The position numbers and the translations under genes were made by a program. A DNA stretch of 64,000 nt from Morchella semilibera (taxonomy: Eukaryota > Ascomycota > Pezizomycetes > Pezizales > Morchellaceae): the NCBI GenBank assembly GCA_009192285.1, contig CM018604.1, positions 3,702,580 through 3,766,579 of the forward strand, read 5' to 3'. A model generated the notes under the pieces. That model was not told the origin of the DNA, made no database searches, and saw nothing but the letters and a program-made list of their open reading frames with translations. Shown piece after piece: positions 54,317 to 63,556 of the stretch; within the stretch, counting starts at the first letter, position 1; each line of letters opens with the position of its first letter.

Positions 54317-54489
54317 CAGTAGACTCTCGCTACGAGGATATGGTCGGGGCCAGGAGTACGTACCCTTATAGCGAGTTATCCTTATAGAAAGTGGGGAATT
54401 CTAGCAAAACGGCGGTTGCGGACCGGCCACTGGTATCCTTATAGCGATTAAATCCTTATATAAAATATCCTTATAGCGGGAGTCTACTG
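54317..54489. mobile_element. pogo-type MITE, 173 bp, intact ends
   Basis: The left end CAGTAGACTCTCGCTACGAG and the reverse complement of the right end, CAGTAGACTCCCGCTATAAG, match at 22 of the first 25 positions. It is flanked on both sides by TA (54315-54316 and 54490-54491), the target site duplication of pogo/Fot1/Tc1-type elements. Internal CCTTATAGCG words recur in both orientations. It has no coding capacity, so it would need a transposase supplied elsewhere. It sits inside a GTTCAG repeat and is therefore younger than that repeat. Confidence 0.85.
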
Positions 54490-54655
54490 TAGCTCCTGTT
54501 ATACTGGCGCCAGGACCTCAGAACAGTTCTGCAGCATAAACCAGTTCCTGTTTGGTCGGTTCAGTTGGAGGGCATTTTTATTTAGTTCAGTTTAGTTCAG
54601 TTCAGTTTTACTCAAAATACAAACCGGTTCCAACCGTTGGAAATACTGCCCACCA
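54490..54655. repeat. GTTCAG repeat, right part
   Basis: GGTCGGTTCAGTTGGAGGGC, TTTAGTTCAGTTTAGTTCAG and CCAACCGTTGGAAATACTG match 18410-18510 in order. Confidence 0.6.
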
Positions 54656-55078
54656 TAGTGTAGTGTGCACCACGAGCGATATACGAGCGACAGCACAAAA
54701 CACCACACCCACACCCACGAGGCTCTATCTATGTGTGTATATATGTGTATATAAAGAGTCATTACCAACCCCCCAACCAGAACCCCATACACTACAGGTA
54801 TATGTATATGGATATGTACTTAAATACCCCCGGGTCGACGTCGACAAACCAACCCCCCCCCCCCCTTCCACGTCTTCTGTCCAACAGACTCCCACCCGGC
54901 GTCAGGATCTGTTGTTTCGAAATAATCAGATATCACCTCTTGCAGCACCAACATCCTTCCTCCCGTTATACATCCTACGCAGCGCCACACAGCACCACAG
55001 CACAATACTGTATATATAAATAAATAAATAAAAAAAAATAAATAAAAAAAAACACAGCCACCCCCGATCCGCCCCCCT
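54656..55078. other. gene-free stretch downstream of the MFS gene
   Basis: Contains a C run at 54854-54865 and ATAAATAAATAAATA with A runs at 55017-55050, just after the MFS stop codon on the minus strand; part is probably its 3' UTR. Confidence 0.4.
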
Positions 55079-56906
55079 CTAAAACCCATACCTAACCCCC
55101 CACCTCTCATCGCCCCTCCTCCCCCCCTCGCCCCTCATCTCCCTCTTCACCTCCTCCCCCGTCCAATCCCTACACCTCCTCTCCCTCCTACCATTCTCCC
55201 TGCGCAGCGCCCTGCCAAAGCCCCAATACCCGACCCACGCGCCCGCGACCATCGCCAGCGTCACCACAAACGAGAAGCGGTACCCGGGCGCATACTCCGG
55301 CGCATAGAGCCTGGCCGAGATCACGCCCGCCAGGTTGCCCCACCCGTTGATGCCCAGCACGACTGCGCGCTTGCCCGGCTCTGCTTGCTGTTAGCTACTA
55401 TTGAAGAGGGGGAGATGGGGGGAGGAGGGCGAACCGGATATGTTACCGCTCAGCCAGGCGACGGTCAGCGGGCTGGCGACGTAGCTGCCGGCTAGGAGGA
55501 TGCACAGCGCCAGGTAGCGCGCGGCGGAGGCGTCCGCGGGGAGCAGCACGACAAGGACGAGGCCGGCCACGTTGATGCCCAGGCCGATGAGGATGTACTT
55601 GATGCGGCGGCGCGCGCGGTCCGAGAGGTACGTTATGCCCCAGAGCGTGAAGGCGCCGCAGAGGAACGGTGGCACGGTGAGGAGGTTTGCCGTCAGCGGC
55701 GGATGGCCCATTCCCTGTGTTATGTTAGCAAAGCAGAGGAGGACAGGGGGAGAGAAGACAGACACACCTTGATGACGAGCGGCAAAAAGACCGAGAACGC
55801 GTTTGCGGGCACGGCGCTGGCAATGTTGACGGCAAGGATCCACCAGATCTTCCAGTCGCCAAATGCCTCCTTGACATCCCTCCTCGTGAGCCCCGCCTCG
55901 CCGCCAACCGTGTGCTTCCCCACCACCACTACCACCGCCGTCTCCTCCTCGTCCTGTTGGTCCTCCCCGCCTCTGAGTAGCTCCTCGCCTTCTTCCTCCG
56001 CCTCCGAGTCGCTTCCGTGGTGGTGGTGTTTCGGCGGCTCTTCCTCGTCTTCGCCGGCGCGCGCGCGGTCAAGGAGTACCCGCTTCTCCGCCCACTCGCG
56101 GTCGCCCTCATGCAGCCACCAGGCACTCCGCGGGCCGAGCGGCAGCCACCAGAACGTCGTGAGCGCGACAACGAAAGTTAGTGCCCCCTCGAGGAGGAAC
56201 ATGACCTGATATGCGTGCAGCCCACCACCTGCATCTCCCGCCGCCGCTTCCTCCTCTACCCCACCGTCAGCCCAGAAAAAAAAAAAAAAAAAAAAAAAAA
56301 AAACAGAGAGAAAAAGGAGACCCACCGCCGCCAGGAAACAGCTTAAACACAACCCAACTAACCGCTCCTCCAAACGCCCCCGCAACCGCATACTGCCCGT
56401 AAAACATGCCGAGCCGCTGCGCAAACTCATACCGCGTATAGAAGAGGCCAAGGTAGAACACAGTCGTGGGATAGAACCCCGCCTCGAGGGCGCCAATCAT
56501 GGTCCTCAGGGCCAGCAACTGCGCCCTCGTCCGCACGAACGCCGTCATCGCCGTCAGAAACGCCCACCCAACCTACACATCCACATCAGCACCACGCACA
56601 CGCAACTAGGACGAGCGGGGGGGGGGGGAGAGAAACCATAACACCGCCAACCCACCGCGCGACGCCAACACGCTTCCCGAGAGCCGCACCGACCGGCTGC
56701 AGGAGGACAAAGACGGCGAAGAAGAGCGCGACCGAGTCGTTGAGGTCCCCGGGCGCCAGGCCGGCGTGGCGCGTGAAGCCCGCGGTCTCGGCGTTGCCGA
56801 TGTTGGAGCGGTCCAGCGAGTTGAGGAGGAAGAGGAGGGAGAGGAAGGGGAGGAGGTGCAGGTCCGTGCGGCGCAGGATGCGCTGCGTTTGCTCGGAGCG
56901 CGGCAT
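55079..56906 (-). CDS. MFS transporter, anion:cation symporter (Dal5/allantoate permease-like), 5 exons
   Basis: Exons on the minus strand: 56637-56906, 56326-56572, 55768-56228, 55435-55714 and 55079-55380, giving 1560 nt and 519 residues, normal for the family. All four introns are GT-AG (64, 97, 53 and 54 nt), one with GCTAACATAACACAG. Phases fit throughout. Family marks: LLNSLDRSNIGNAE (loop after TM1), LEAGFYPTTVFYLGLFYTRY (TM4-5), QVMFLLEGALTFVVAL (TM6), then a central loop, and KGMGHPPLTANLLTVPPF and GINGWGNLAGVISARLY in the second half. Twelve TM segments are expected. Relatives import allantoate, nicotinate, pantothenate or similar anions at the plasma membrane with protons; the substrate cannot be told. 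The central loop has an unusual acidic/His insertion (PPKHHHHGSDSEAEEEGEEL). Intron 2 contains a long A/T run. Confidence 0.93.
56274..56303. repeat. long A homopolymer inside MFS intron 2
   Basis: A run of nearly 30 A on the plus strand (T on the coding strand) lies within the second intron, close to the acceptor, where it may act as an extended poly-T tract. Its length is likely unstable and sequencing-sensitive. Confidence 0.6.
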
Positions 56907-59785
56907 GATGAGGGGGGTGCTGGCAGAGGACTAGCTAGGGGTTTGTTATTAGCTTGGCTGTGGGGGTTTTGGGGAGCGGGGGGGGACGGACTGGTGCGGG
57001 GAACAGCTTGTGAGGGGGGAGGCGCGGTAGGGCCCCAGAGCGTTCTGTGATTTGTGCAGCGGCGATGATGGTGGTGGTTGTTTGTTGTCGTAGGACTGAG
57101 GTTTATCCTGTGGAGTTGAAGTTGTGGAGTCGCGATTGTGATGAGGCTCTGCACTGATGATCGCCCTCCCGCATGTGCCAAGAGCAGGGGTTTATGCACG
57201 CGTGGGCAAGGGCAGCAAATAGATTATGAACAATTTAGAGTAATTAATGTTGAATTACATTATGCGGTCTAACATTCTCGCCTCAATCGCCGTGGTATTT
57301 ATGTCCAGTTCCTCCATTTGCACCTCCTCTTTCTCCTGGTGGTTGTGATTCTCGCGCGGTATGCAGTTGTCGGTTATATAAACCCTGGAGCACCCTACTG
57401 TACCTTGCAGTCTGGAATAAAGTAGACCCTGCAACATGGACCCTTCCCAAAACATAACGCAATGAACGGTTAATTCCAAGTACCGCTCACAATGCGCAGG
57501 TATTAAATTAAACGTCTGCCAGCAACATGTACTGCTTGATTGTGTGGGGGAAGCCTAGATAGATGGGTAGTGTGTTAAGATGAGAATAGCGGTGGCTACA
57601 TGCACTTACATCCTACCGGAGAAAGAAGAACCTTTCGCATCTTTACCAGGCAAAAATAGCCATATCTGCCATATCTGCCATGAACCCCAACGGGGAGAAC
57701 ACACAAACGCAGGTACCTGTAAATTATGCATCCTCTACTCACATCCACCCGGTGAACCCACCAACGCCCACGCTCCCCTTCATTGCAAGTGCCGACCAGC
57801 TACATAATTTGCGCCCGCTCTACACGAATACTAGACTGCACGCATCACCTACAGCAGCCGTTGAACTCGACAGGCTCGTCAATCCCTAATTGTGCTGTAC
57901 TGAAATATAAACCGATCCGCAGCTCTCCGGTTTGTAGGAGTCGCAAATATAACTTGTGCCCAGTGCGGGGATCTTCTACGGTGGGGATTCCCAGTAGAGT
58001 AGTACCAGCTAGCGAGGATGGGGCGGACTAGAAAGGAGTTGATTGAAATCTAGAGCGGGAGCGAAGCGAGGATGGAAAATACTTCTATAGTTCAATATTT
58101 CCTATTTTCTATTTGTTTAGTGGTTTATCATTTGTTTTATTTCGAAAATAGCAGCGGAAGGAGGATACATGTACATGTAGTTCTGGGGCAGTACGATATT
58201 GCCATAGCTGCCTACAACCGGTGCGCTAAAAAAAAAAAAAAAAAGAGAAAAGAAAATCCCAGCAGAGCAACCCGCTGGCGCAACCAGCGTCATGGGGCAT
58301 CACTCGGTAATTGATTCTTGGCGGGAGCTGCACTTTCCACGTAGCGAAGCACTCAGGGTGCTGAGAACGAAAACCTACCAACCACCAGGCCACATGCGAG
58401 CGTTGAGATATATATTGCGACCAGAAATTAAAGAAAGCGTCTGTTATCAATTGTTTTCTAGACCTTTACCCCTTATTTCAAGTACCTTCCTTGTGGTACA
58501 CTGGTCGAAAAGATCAATTTTTGTCTATAGAGGATGAAAGTCTCGGGTTCTTCTCTGTCCTTAGACTGAGCTTTATATATTAAGTTGCGTAACTCGCGCA
58601 CTTTCACGGATATATAGATGCGGTTATCTATCAATTGATAGGACGATTTGTTATCGCAGGCGCCGGCAGAGTAGCCAATGCGGCAGGACGGCAGAGCAGG
58701 ACAACAAGCCAAAATTAAACTACTATCACCACCACCATTGCCATCGCTATCACGATAAACTTCTCATCTCCACCATCATGAATGCTAAATATCATATTAT
58801 TAGACAAACACCAAACTATTTTTCTTAGCTCCGCGTGAAAATAATTCTTGTAGTTATTGCGTTCCCCACCTGAGCCAGCGCCACCAGCCGTTCGAGACGA
58901 CTAGGTATGCCACTGCCAAGCCAGGTAGTCCAAAAAGTAGGACGGACTACCGTGGACTGCAGTGTTTCAGCCAAGACAGTCCGTCCTGCTGGAGGACGGA
59001 CTGCAGACTGTGGACTGCATAAGTAAGTACATGTATATTTTTAGGTATAGTATGCCAACACAGATATAAATAAAATAATATATAACTTATAAAATATATA
59101 ACACATACCTGCGGGGCTTCTCCTGAATTTTTGATTTTAAATCAATTCAAGAGCTTCGGATTCATACAAAAGTGGACGCGGCGCACCCAGGCGTCAAGTC
59201 AAAATGTGCAACACTTTCCAACACATAACCCTCCAGCAAGACACTGGCATAGGTTCCAGCAGCTCGAATGCCAAGACCACATGGTCACGTGAACAAGCAG
59301 GACTACATGTAGCCTTTTTCTTACTCCGGATCACTTTGATTCCAGGTAAAAAAACAAAAAAAAAAAACAGATTACAGCCATGAATCATGGCATAGAACAC
59401 TCAATGTAGACTTCCCCGATGCCGCCTGATAAATTACATCTGGTTGATGTGGGGGAAGCAGTCAGTGGATACTGTAGTGGAGTGGCTGTAAAGCAGTACT
59501 GCACTTGGAGGGCAACATCATACAATTATGATCTTTGGCAATGCAATGTGTTTTATTCATTAGTACCACCCAACGCTAATACGGGTAAGCAGCTAGCTAC
59601 TCACAGGGGGTGGGTACGGTACGAGGCTACAGTACATTAGGAAACCGTACCTCATAAAGCATCGCAACAAATAGAACAACCAAGACAGAACAAACACGCC
59701 TCTCCTACAGCCAAGAAATGAAGAAAAAAACAAAACAGTGCAGCACTCAACACCAGGACCGTAGCACCCCAACCCCTGGAAAAAC
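56907..59785. other. gene-free stretch
   Basis: About 2.9 kb between the MFS gene and the 62-aa gene. Contains the GCGTCATGGGGCATCACTCG motif (58287-58306), an A run (58227-58243), TACATGTA sites (58166, 58172, 59028, 59304) and a hairpin cluster (58939-59003). Short open frames are unconvincing. Confidence 0.4.
58939..59003. repeat. GGACGGACT hairpin cluster
   Basis: CAGTCCGTCCT (58977-58987), loop GCTGG, AGGACGGACTG (58993-59003) form a perfect 11-bp stem. A further AGGACGGACT copy lies at 58939-58948, with TGGACTGCAG words around it. Confidence 0.7.
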
Positions 59786-59974
59786 CTACTCTTCTGCCTT
59801 CTTCTTCTCAATGCATTCCGGACAGAAGGTATTCTCCGTCTCGTATCTTGCGATCTTGCTGCCTCCGTCGGGACACCGGTACTTCGGGTCGTTGGAGGCA
59901 AAAACGCAGTAGGACATTAGGATGAGGCGGTGGTGCCCGCACATCCAGTGCGTGAGGTGCTTCCAGTCGCACAT
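59786..59974 (-). CDS. small Cys/His-rich putative zinc-binding protein (62 aa)
   Basis: Single frame; ATG at 59974 directly after ACTACTCACTACAG, and a TATATATC box about 50 nt further upstream. The short product has potential metal ligands C2, H6, H9, C12, H14, H15, C23, C34, C51 and C54, in the order CxxWKHLTHWMCGHH...C...RCP...FCPEC, then a basic/acidic tail (IEKKKAEE). The CGH and CPxC pairing resembles small fungal orphan zinc-binding proteins known from genome surveys, but I give no name. CACTACAG could also be a 3' splice site, in which case an upstream exon exists that I cannot find. Soluble; likely nuclear or cytosolic by lack of signals. Confidence 0.65.
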   Translation of the reverse strand: MCDWKHLTHWMCGHHRLILMSYCVFASNDPKYRCPDGGSKIARYETENTFCPECIEKKKAEE

Positions 59975-60719
59975 CTGTAGTGAGTAGTTTAGTTATTTAG
60001 TATGTTAGGTTTCTTGCTGGGATATATATGGAAAGATGGTAAGCTAGGGGTTGTGGCGTAAAGATGTGAGAGATTATGGAGACCTGTTATTCCTAACTGC
60101 CGGGAGAGAAAGCTCCCTCTTTATACAAACATATAGTAATACAAAAGAAATATAATCAACGTAATTATACCCATACAATATAATTCATTATAGTCTATGA
60201 CTAATGTGAGTAATACAATAACGTCGTCATAGCCCCTCATACTACATGTATTGCTCATTCGCGAGCGCATACTATTTCAAGCCTCTGGGAGGGGGGGTAT
60301 TGCTAGTTTGCAAAATTAACCGGACTCCGCGTTGGAACCAAATTTTGTATGGGAAAGCAACTTCAACATCGACTACACCACAACCAAAACAGATAAATGT
60401 ATGAGATTTCATCCTTGGTGTTCTCTATACCCATATTATCATATATTCCAATGTGGACTCAATTGGAGCAATTTGAAAATTTGGTTATTGTAGCTGCTCT
60501 GACCCATATACCGGTCACTACCCATCTGTATATATCGGTATATGGGCCGTCCCAAATCAGTGGTATTAATATATGGCGTAGCCCATGGGTGTATAGGTAA
60601 ACATGTGAGTATGGGCTACCTATTCATTAACGTACTTCCACTAGTTGCGGGTGAGCAAGATATAAGGTTTGCACTAAGATGTACATAGTAGCGCAATGAC
60701 TTAATAAAATATGCATAAC
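59975..60719. other. gene-free AT-rich stretch
   Basis: Promoter side of the 62-aa gene (TATATATC at 60022-60029 on the minus strand), then AT-rich sequence with TATATCGGTATATGGGCC-like short repeats near 60530-60550. No gene. Confidence 0.4.
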
Positions 60720-60790
60720 GCTACCTAGTGTAGTGGTAAACATCTGAGATATCTCCGATAGTACTAGGGTTCGATCCTAGGTGCTGCCTA
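60720..60790 (+). ncRNA. tRNA-like sequence (pseudo-tRNA or SINE head)
   Basis: A perfect T arm is present: CTAGG (60764-60768), loop GTTCGAT, CCTAG (60776-60780), giving box B GGTTCGATCCT. A TAGTGTAGTGG stretch at 60726-60736 resembles a box A region. The acceptor ends do not pair well (GCTACCT against the 3' side) and the anticodon arm region CTGAGATATCTCC is a palindrome that does not give a clean 7-nt loop. I therefore do not call a functional tRNA. Confidence 0.4.
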
Positions 60791-61492
60791 ATTACCTATG
60801 AAAAACGGTTTTTAGTTCAGAGATAACCTAATGAGAGCTCTCTCGCTCAGTGCTACCCAGGTTCTCTGGGCAAGCCTTGCTGAGTATATTGAAGGGGAGA
60901 AAAGGGCTGTCCGCTTGGGGAGTGAATTTATTCACAGCGATCCAAGAGCGTAATGCTCCGGTTGTTTACCATTCTGGTTGTTGTCATGCCTAACCCTACA
61001 TTGTACATGAGTAGGGCCGCTTGATTACATTCAGACGTTATGCTTCATTTTTCTATTTTGTTGATTTATTTTCAATAGAGCTTACAACATTAATTATTGA
61101 GGATCCATAAGGAGTTACATACGTTCAGAATATACTTGGATGAGGGGAATATTCCAAGCATACATAGTATATATCTAATATATACGAGATAGGTGTCAAA
61201 TATTGGGTATATTTTTCGGGTATGCAGGGGCGTCTCGGGCGTGAAGAACTTTTCCCAGGTATCCAAGGTACTTCCCAGTTATCTATGAAGCTTTCCAATC
61301 ACCTAGAGTGCTGCAAGCTTGCAAAATACTCACCCGGTGCTCAGAATCCTTTTCAATTATTCTGGGTAGCCTTCTAGCGTTAGAATACTTCCATGATTTA
61401 CAGGGCACTTAACAATTTACACGCCGCTACCTAGTCACACCCGAGACTCTATAACAATATTCGGCAAAAGCAAAGTGAGAAATCTGAATTAA
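60791..61492. other. gene-free stretch before the transposase
   Basis: AT-rich. Could include the left end of the Ginger-like element, but no terminal inverted repeat could be recognised. Confidence 0.35.
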
Positions 61493-61652
61493 TGAGTCAG
61501 TATAAAAAAGTAAACAAGCAAATATACGATATCAATATCATAATAAGTGATGAGTCACAGTAATATATGATACGTAACCTATATAAATGATTTGGTATAT
61601 GACTCACTAGATTAAATATATGATATATGATATAACTAAAGTGTATGACTCA
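61493..61652 (+). promoter_or_regulatory. four TGASTCA (Gcn4/AP-1-type) sites upstream of the transposase
   Basis: TGAGTCA at 61493-61499 and 61551-61557, TGACTCA at 61600-61606 and 61646-61652; spacing 58, 49 and 46 nt. The two sequence forms are reverse complements of each other. Confidence 0.6.
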
Positions 61653-61774
61653 ATCAGGGAATATATTAATCCCGATATCATCCCTCCTTTGCTTCCTATC
61701 ATCGAGTAATCATTAGTACCAGTGACAACAACAGCTTTCCAACATCATCGATACACATACCAATCAGTCCAAGT

Positions 61775-63556
61775 ATGCAAACCGCTATCAATACAACACA
61801 GGCAAACCAACCTTCGCTTCCGTTCTCTGATACTGCCAAAAAGGCATGGTATCTTCGTCTACTTAGTCCACAGAATAAGAATAGATCAAGACCCAAACCC
61901 GAAAAGATCCAAAGGATAAGAGAGGTTCTGCTTGGTATTAGTGAAGTTGATGGTGAAGAAGGACGGAGGTTAAGACATGAGGTGAAAATCAAATATGAAT
62001 TGGTTGATGGACAGATTAGGGTAAAGAGAAAAACTGGGGAAAGTAGGCTAGTAGTGACGGATTTGGAGGTGCTTGATTTGGTAATCAAGATACATATCAA
62101 CCTAGGACATTCGGGAAGGAGGAAGACATTTCAAGAGTTGGATAGGGATTACTACGGCATTACGAGAGTTGAGGTTGAATGGATCCTGAATCATTGCTCA
62201 ACCTGTGCGGTTAAGAAAATACAGACTAAGACCGCGCCATTAACACCAATTATTGCATCACGTCTTTTTGAACGTGTACAAGTTGATCTTATCGACATGA
62301 CAGCACAACCTGATGGAGAATACAAATACATTCTCCATGCCAAAGATCACTTCAGCAAATACTCCCAAGCTTACCCTCTTGAATCGAAACAAAGCCAAAT
62401 GGTGTGTGATGCCTTCGTTACTTGGGTAAGCCATTTGGGGGCGCCACGTATTGTACAATGCGATAACGGAACAGAGTTCAAGGGGGCTTTACTCATCCTT
62501 CTACGGGAGTATGGAATTCAACTCATCAATGGACGTGCACGTCATCCACAGAGTCAAGGATTGATTGAGCAGGGTAATGGTGTTCTAAAGGAGAAGATAG
62601 GTGCTTGGATGAGGGATAATCAATCGATTCAATGGTCAAAAGCACTACCTGAAGCAATTCTCGCTATGAATACACAGCAACATTCCGTCACGCAGAAAGC
62701 TCCATACGAAATTGTCTTTGGTCAAAGACCTTATACACAGAAGATTCTATTTACGGAACGACAATCTGCACTTCTGTTAGAGGAATCGATTCCTGAAGTA
62801 TCACAATCGACCACACCAAATACAACCTCCATCGATCCTTTCCTTTTGCAACAAGATTCTCAGATTACTAGCAACATAGGAGTTATTAATCCCAACACCA
62901 CCGCCCAGAATGAAATTCCTACAGCGAGCAATTCCCGTGAAAATCTGCATTCTGAAGTTCGAAATTCAAGTTCCAAAGCGAGGGAGAACATGGTACTTAG
63001 AGATGGACGGTCCCGAACCATACCACAGTTCAAAGTTGGTATGTTGGTTACACTCAAAATACCTCGAGCCGATCGATTATCCCCTGGAGTCAAGCGTCTA
63101 ATTTGCAAGATTCTCACATCAAACCATGATAAGAATGGTTCATTCACATTAATGAGTGAACATGGAATAATCAATAGACCTTGTGCAGTAAGAGAACTGG
63201 AATCAATTCCGGATACAGTACAATTCAAACCAGCAAAAGACTCTGGACGTCGATTCGTTACTGTGAGGAAAGCAACAAAATTAACGGAAAACCAAAGAAT
63301 TGGTGACGATATCACCTCCCAATGCACCTGCAAATCAGAATGCCGTACTCAGCGATGTCCGTGCTTTAGGCAGAAATTACTGTGTAGTTTCAAATGCCAT
63401 ACGAATGTTGGAAAGGGTAAACAGAAAGAATGCAATAATATGGATTCGGAATTACTATCATTTTCAGATGATACAGGTGGCAGTGATTTAGAAGACACTA
63501 CTGAGAATTCTGATGAGGAAGAGGGCCCCGGCACCCTCATTGACGGCAAGTACTAA
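61775..63556 (+). CDS. Ginger-type DNA transposase: retroviral-like integrase with C-terminal CXC domain (593 aa)
   Basis: One uninterrupted frame. Order: N-terminal extension (1-95); HHCC zinc-binding domain with H107, H112, C141, C144 (IHINLGHSG ... CSTC); integrase core with D171 (VQVDLIDM), D230 (VQCDNGTEF) and E265 (SQGLIEQGN), i.e. DD34E; a region ending PYEIVFGQRP; a low-complexity linker (330-410); a basic chromo/SH3-like stretch (about 415-480, FKVGMLVTLKIPRADRLSPG); a CXC/tesmin-type Cys block from about residue 516 (CTCKSECRTQRCPCFRQ ... CSFKCH) and an acidic tail. No reverse transcriptase or gag lies beside it, which favours a Ginger DNA transposon or a domesticated integrase over an LTR retroelement. 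All catalytic residues are present. The CXC domain probably binds DNA or metal; that role is inference. Confidence 0.9.
   Translation: MQTAINTTQANQPSLPFSDTAKKAWYLRLLSPQNKNRSRPKPEKIQRIREVLLGISEVDGEEGRRLRHEVKIKYELVDGQIRVKRKTGESRLVVTDLEVLDLVIKIHINLGHSGRRKTFQELDRDYYGITRVEVEWILNHCSTCAVKKIQTKTAPLTPIIASRLFERVQVDLIDMTAQPDGEYKYILHAKDHFSKYSQAYPLESKQSQMVCDAFVTWVSHLGAPRIVQCDNGTEFKGALLILLREYGIQLINGRARHPQSQGLIEQGNGVLKEKIGAWMRDNQSIQWSKALPEAILAMNTQQHSVTQKAPYEIVFGQRPYTQKILFTERQSALLLEESIPEVSQSTTPNTTSIDPFLLQQDSQITSNIGVINPNTTAQNEIPTASNSRENLHSEVRNSSSKARENMVLRDGRSRTIPQFKVGMLVTLKIPRADRLSPGVKRLICKILTSNHDKNGSFTLMSEHGIINRPCAVRELESIPDTVQFKPAKDSGRRFVTVRKATKLTENQRIGDDITSQCTCKSECRTQRCPCFRQKLLCSFKCHTNVGKGKQKECNNMDSELLSFSDDTGGSDLEDTTENSDEEEGPGTLIDGKY

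Noticed and set aside
55720-56496. Long unspliced frame within the permease locus as a separate 258-aa protein
   Set aside because: It contains exon 3 plus translated intron DNA (including the poly-T run); the spliced model restores all MFS motifs in frame.
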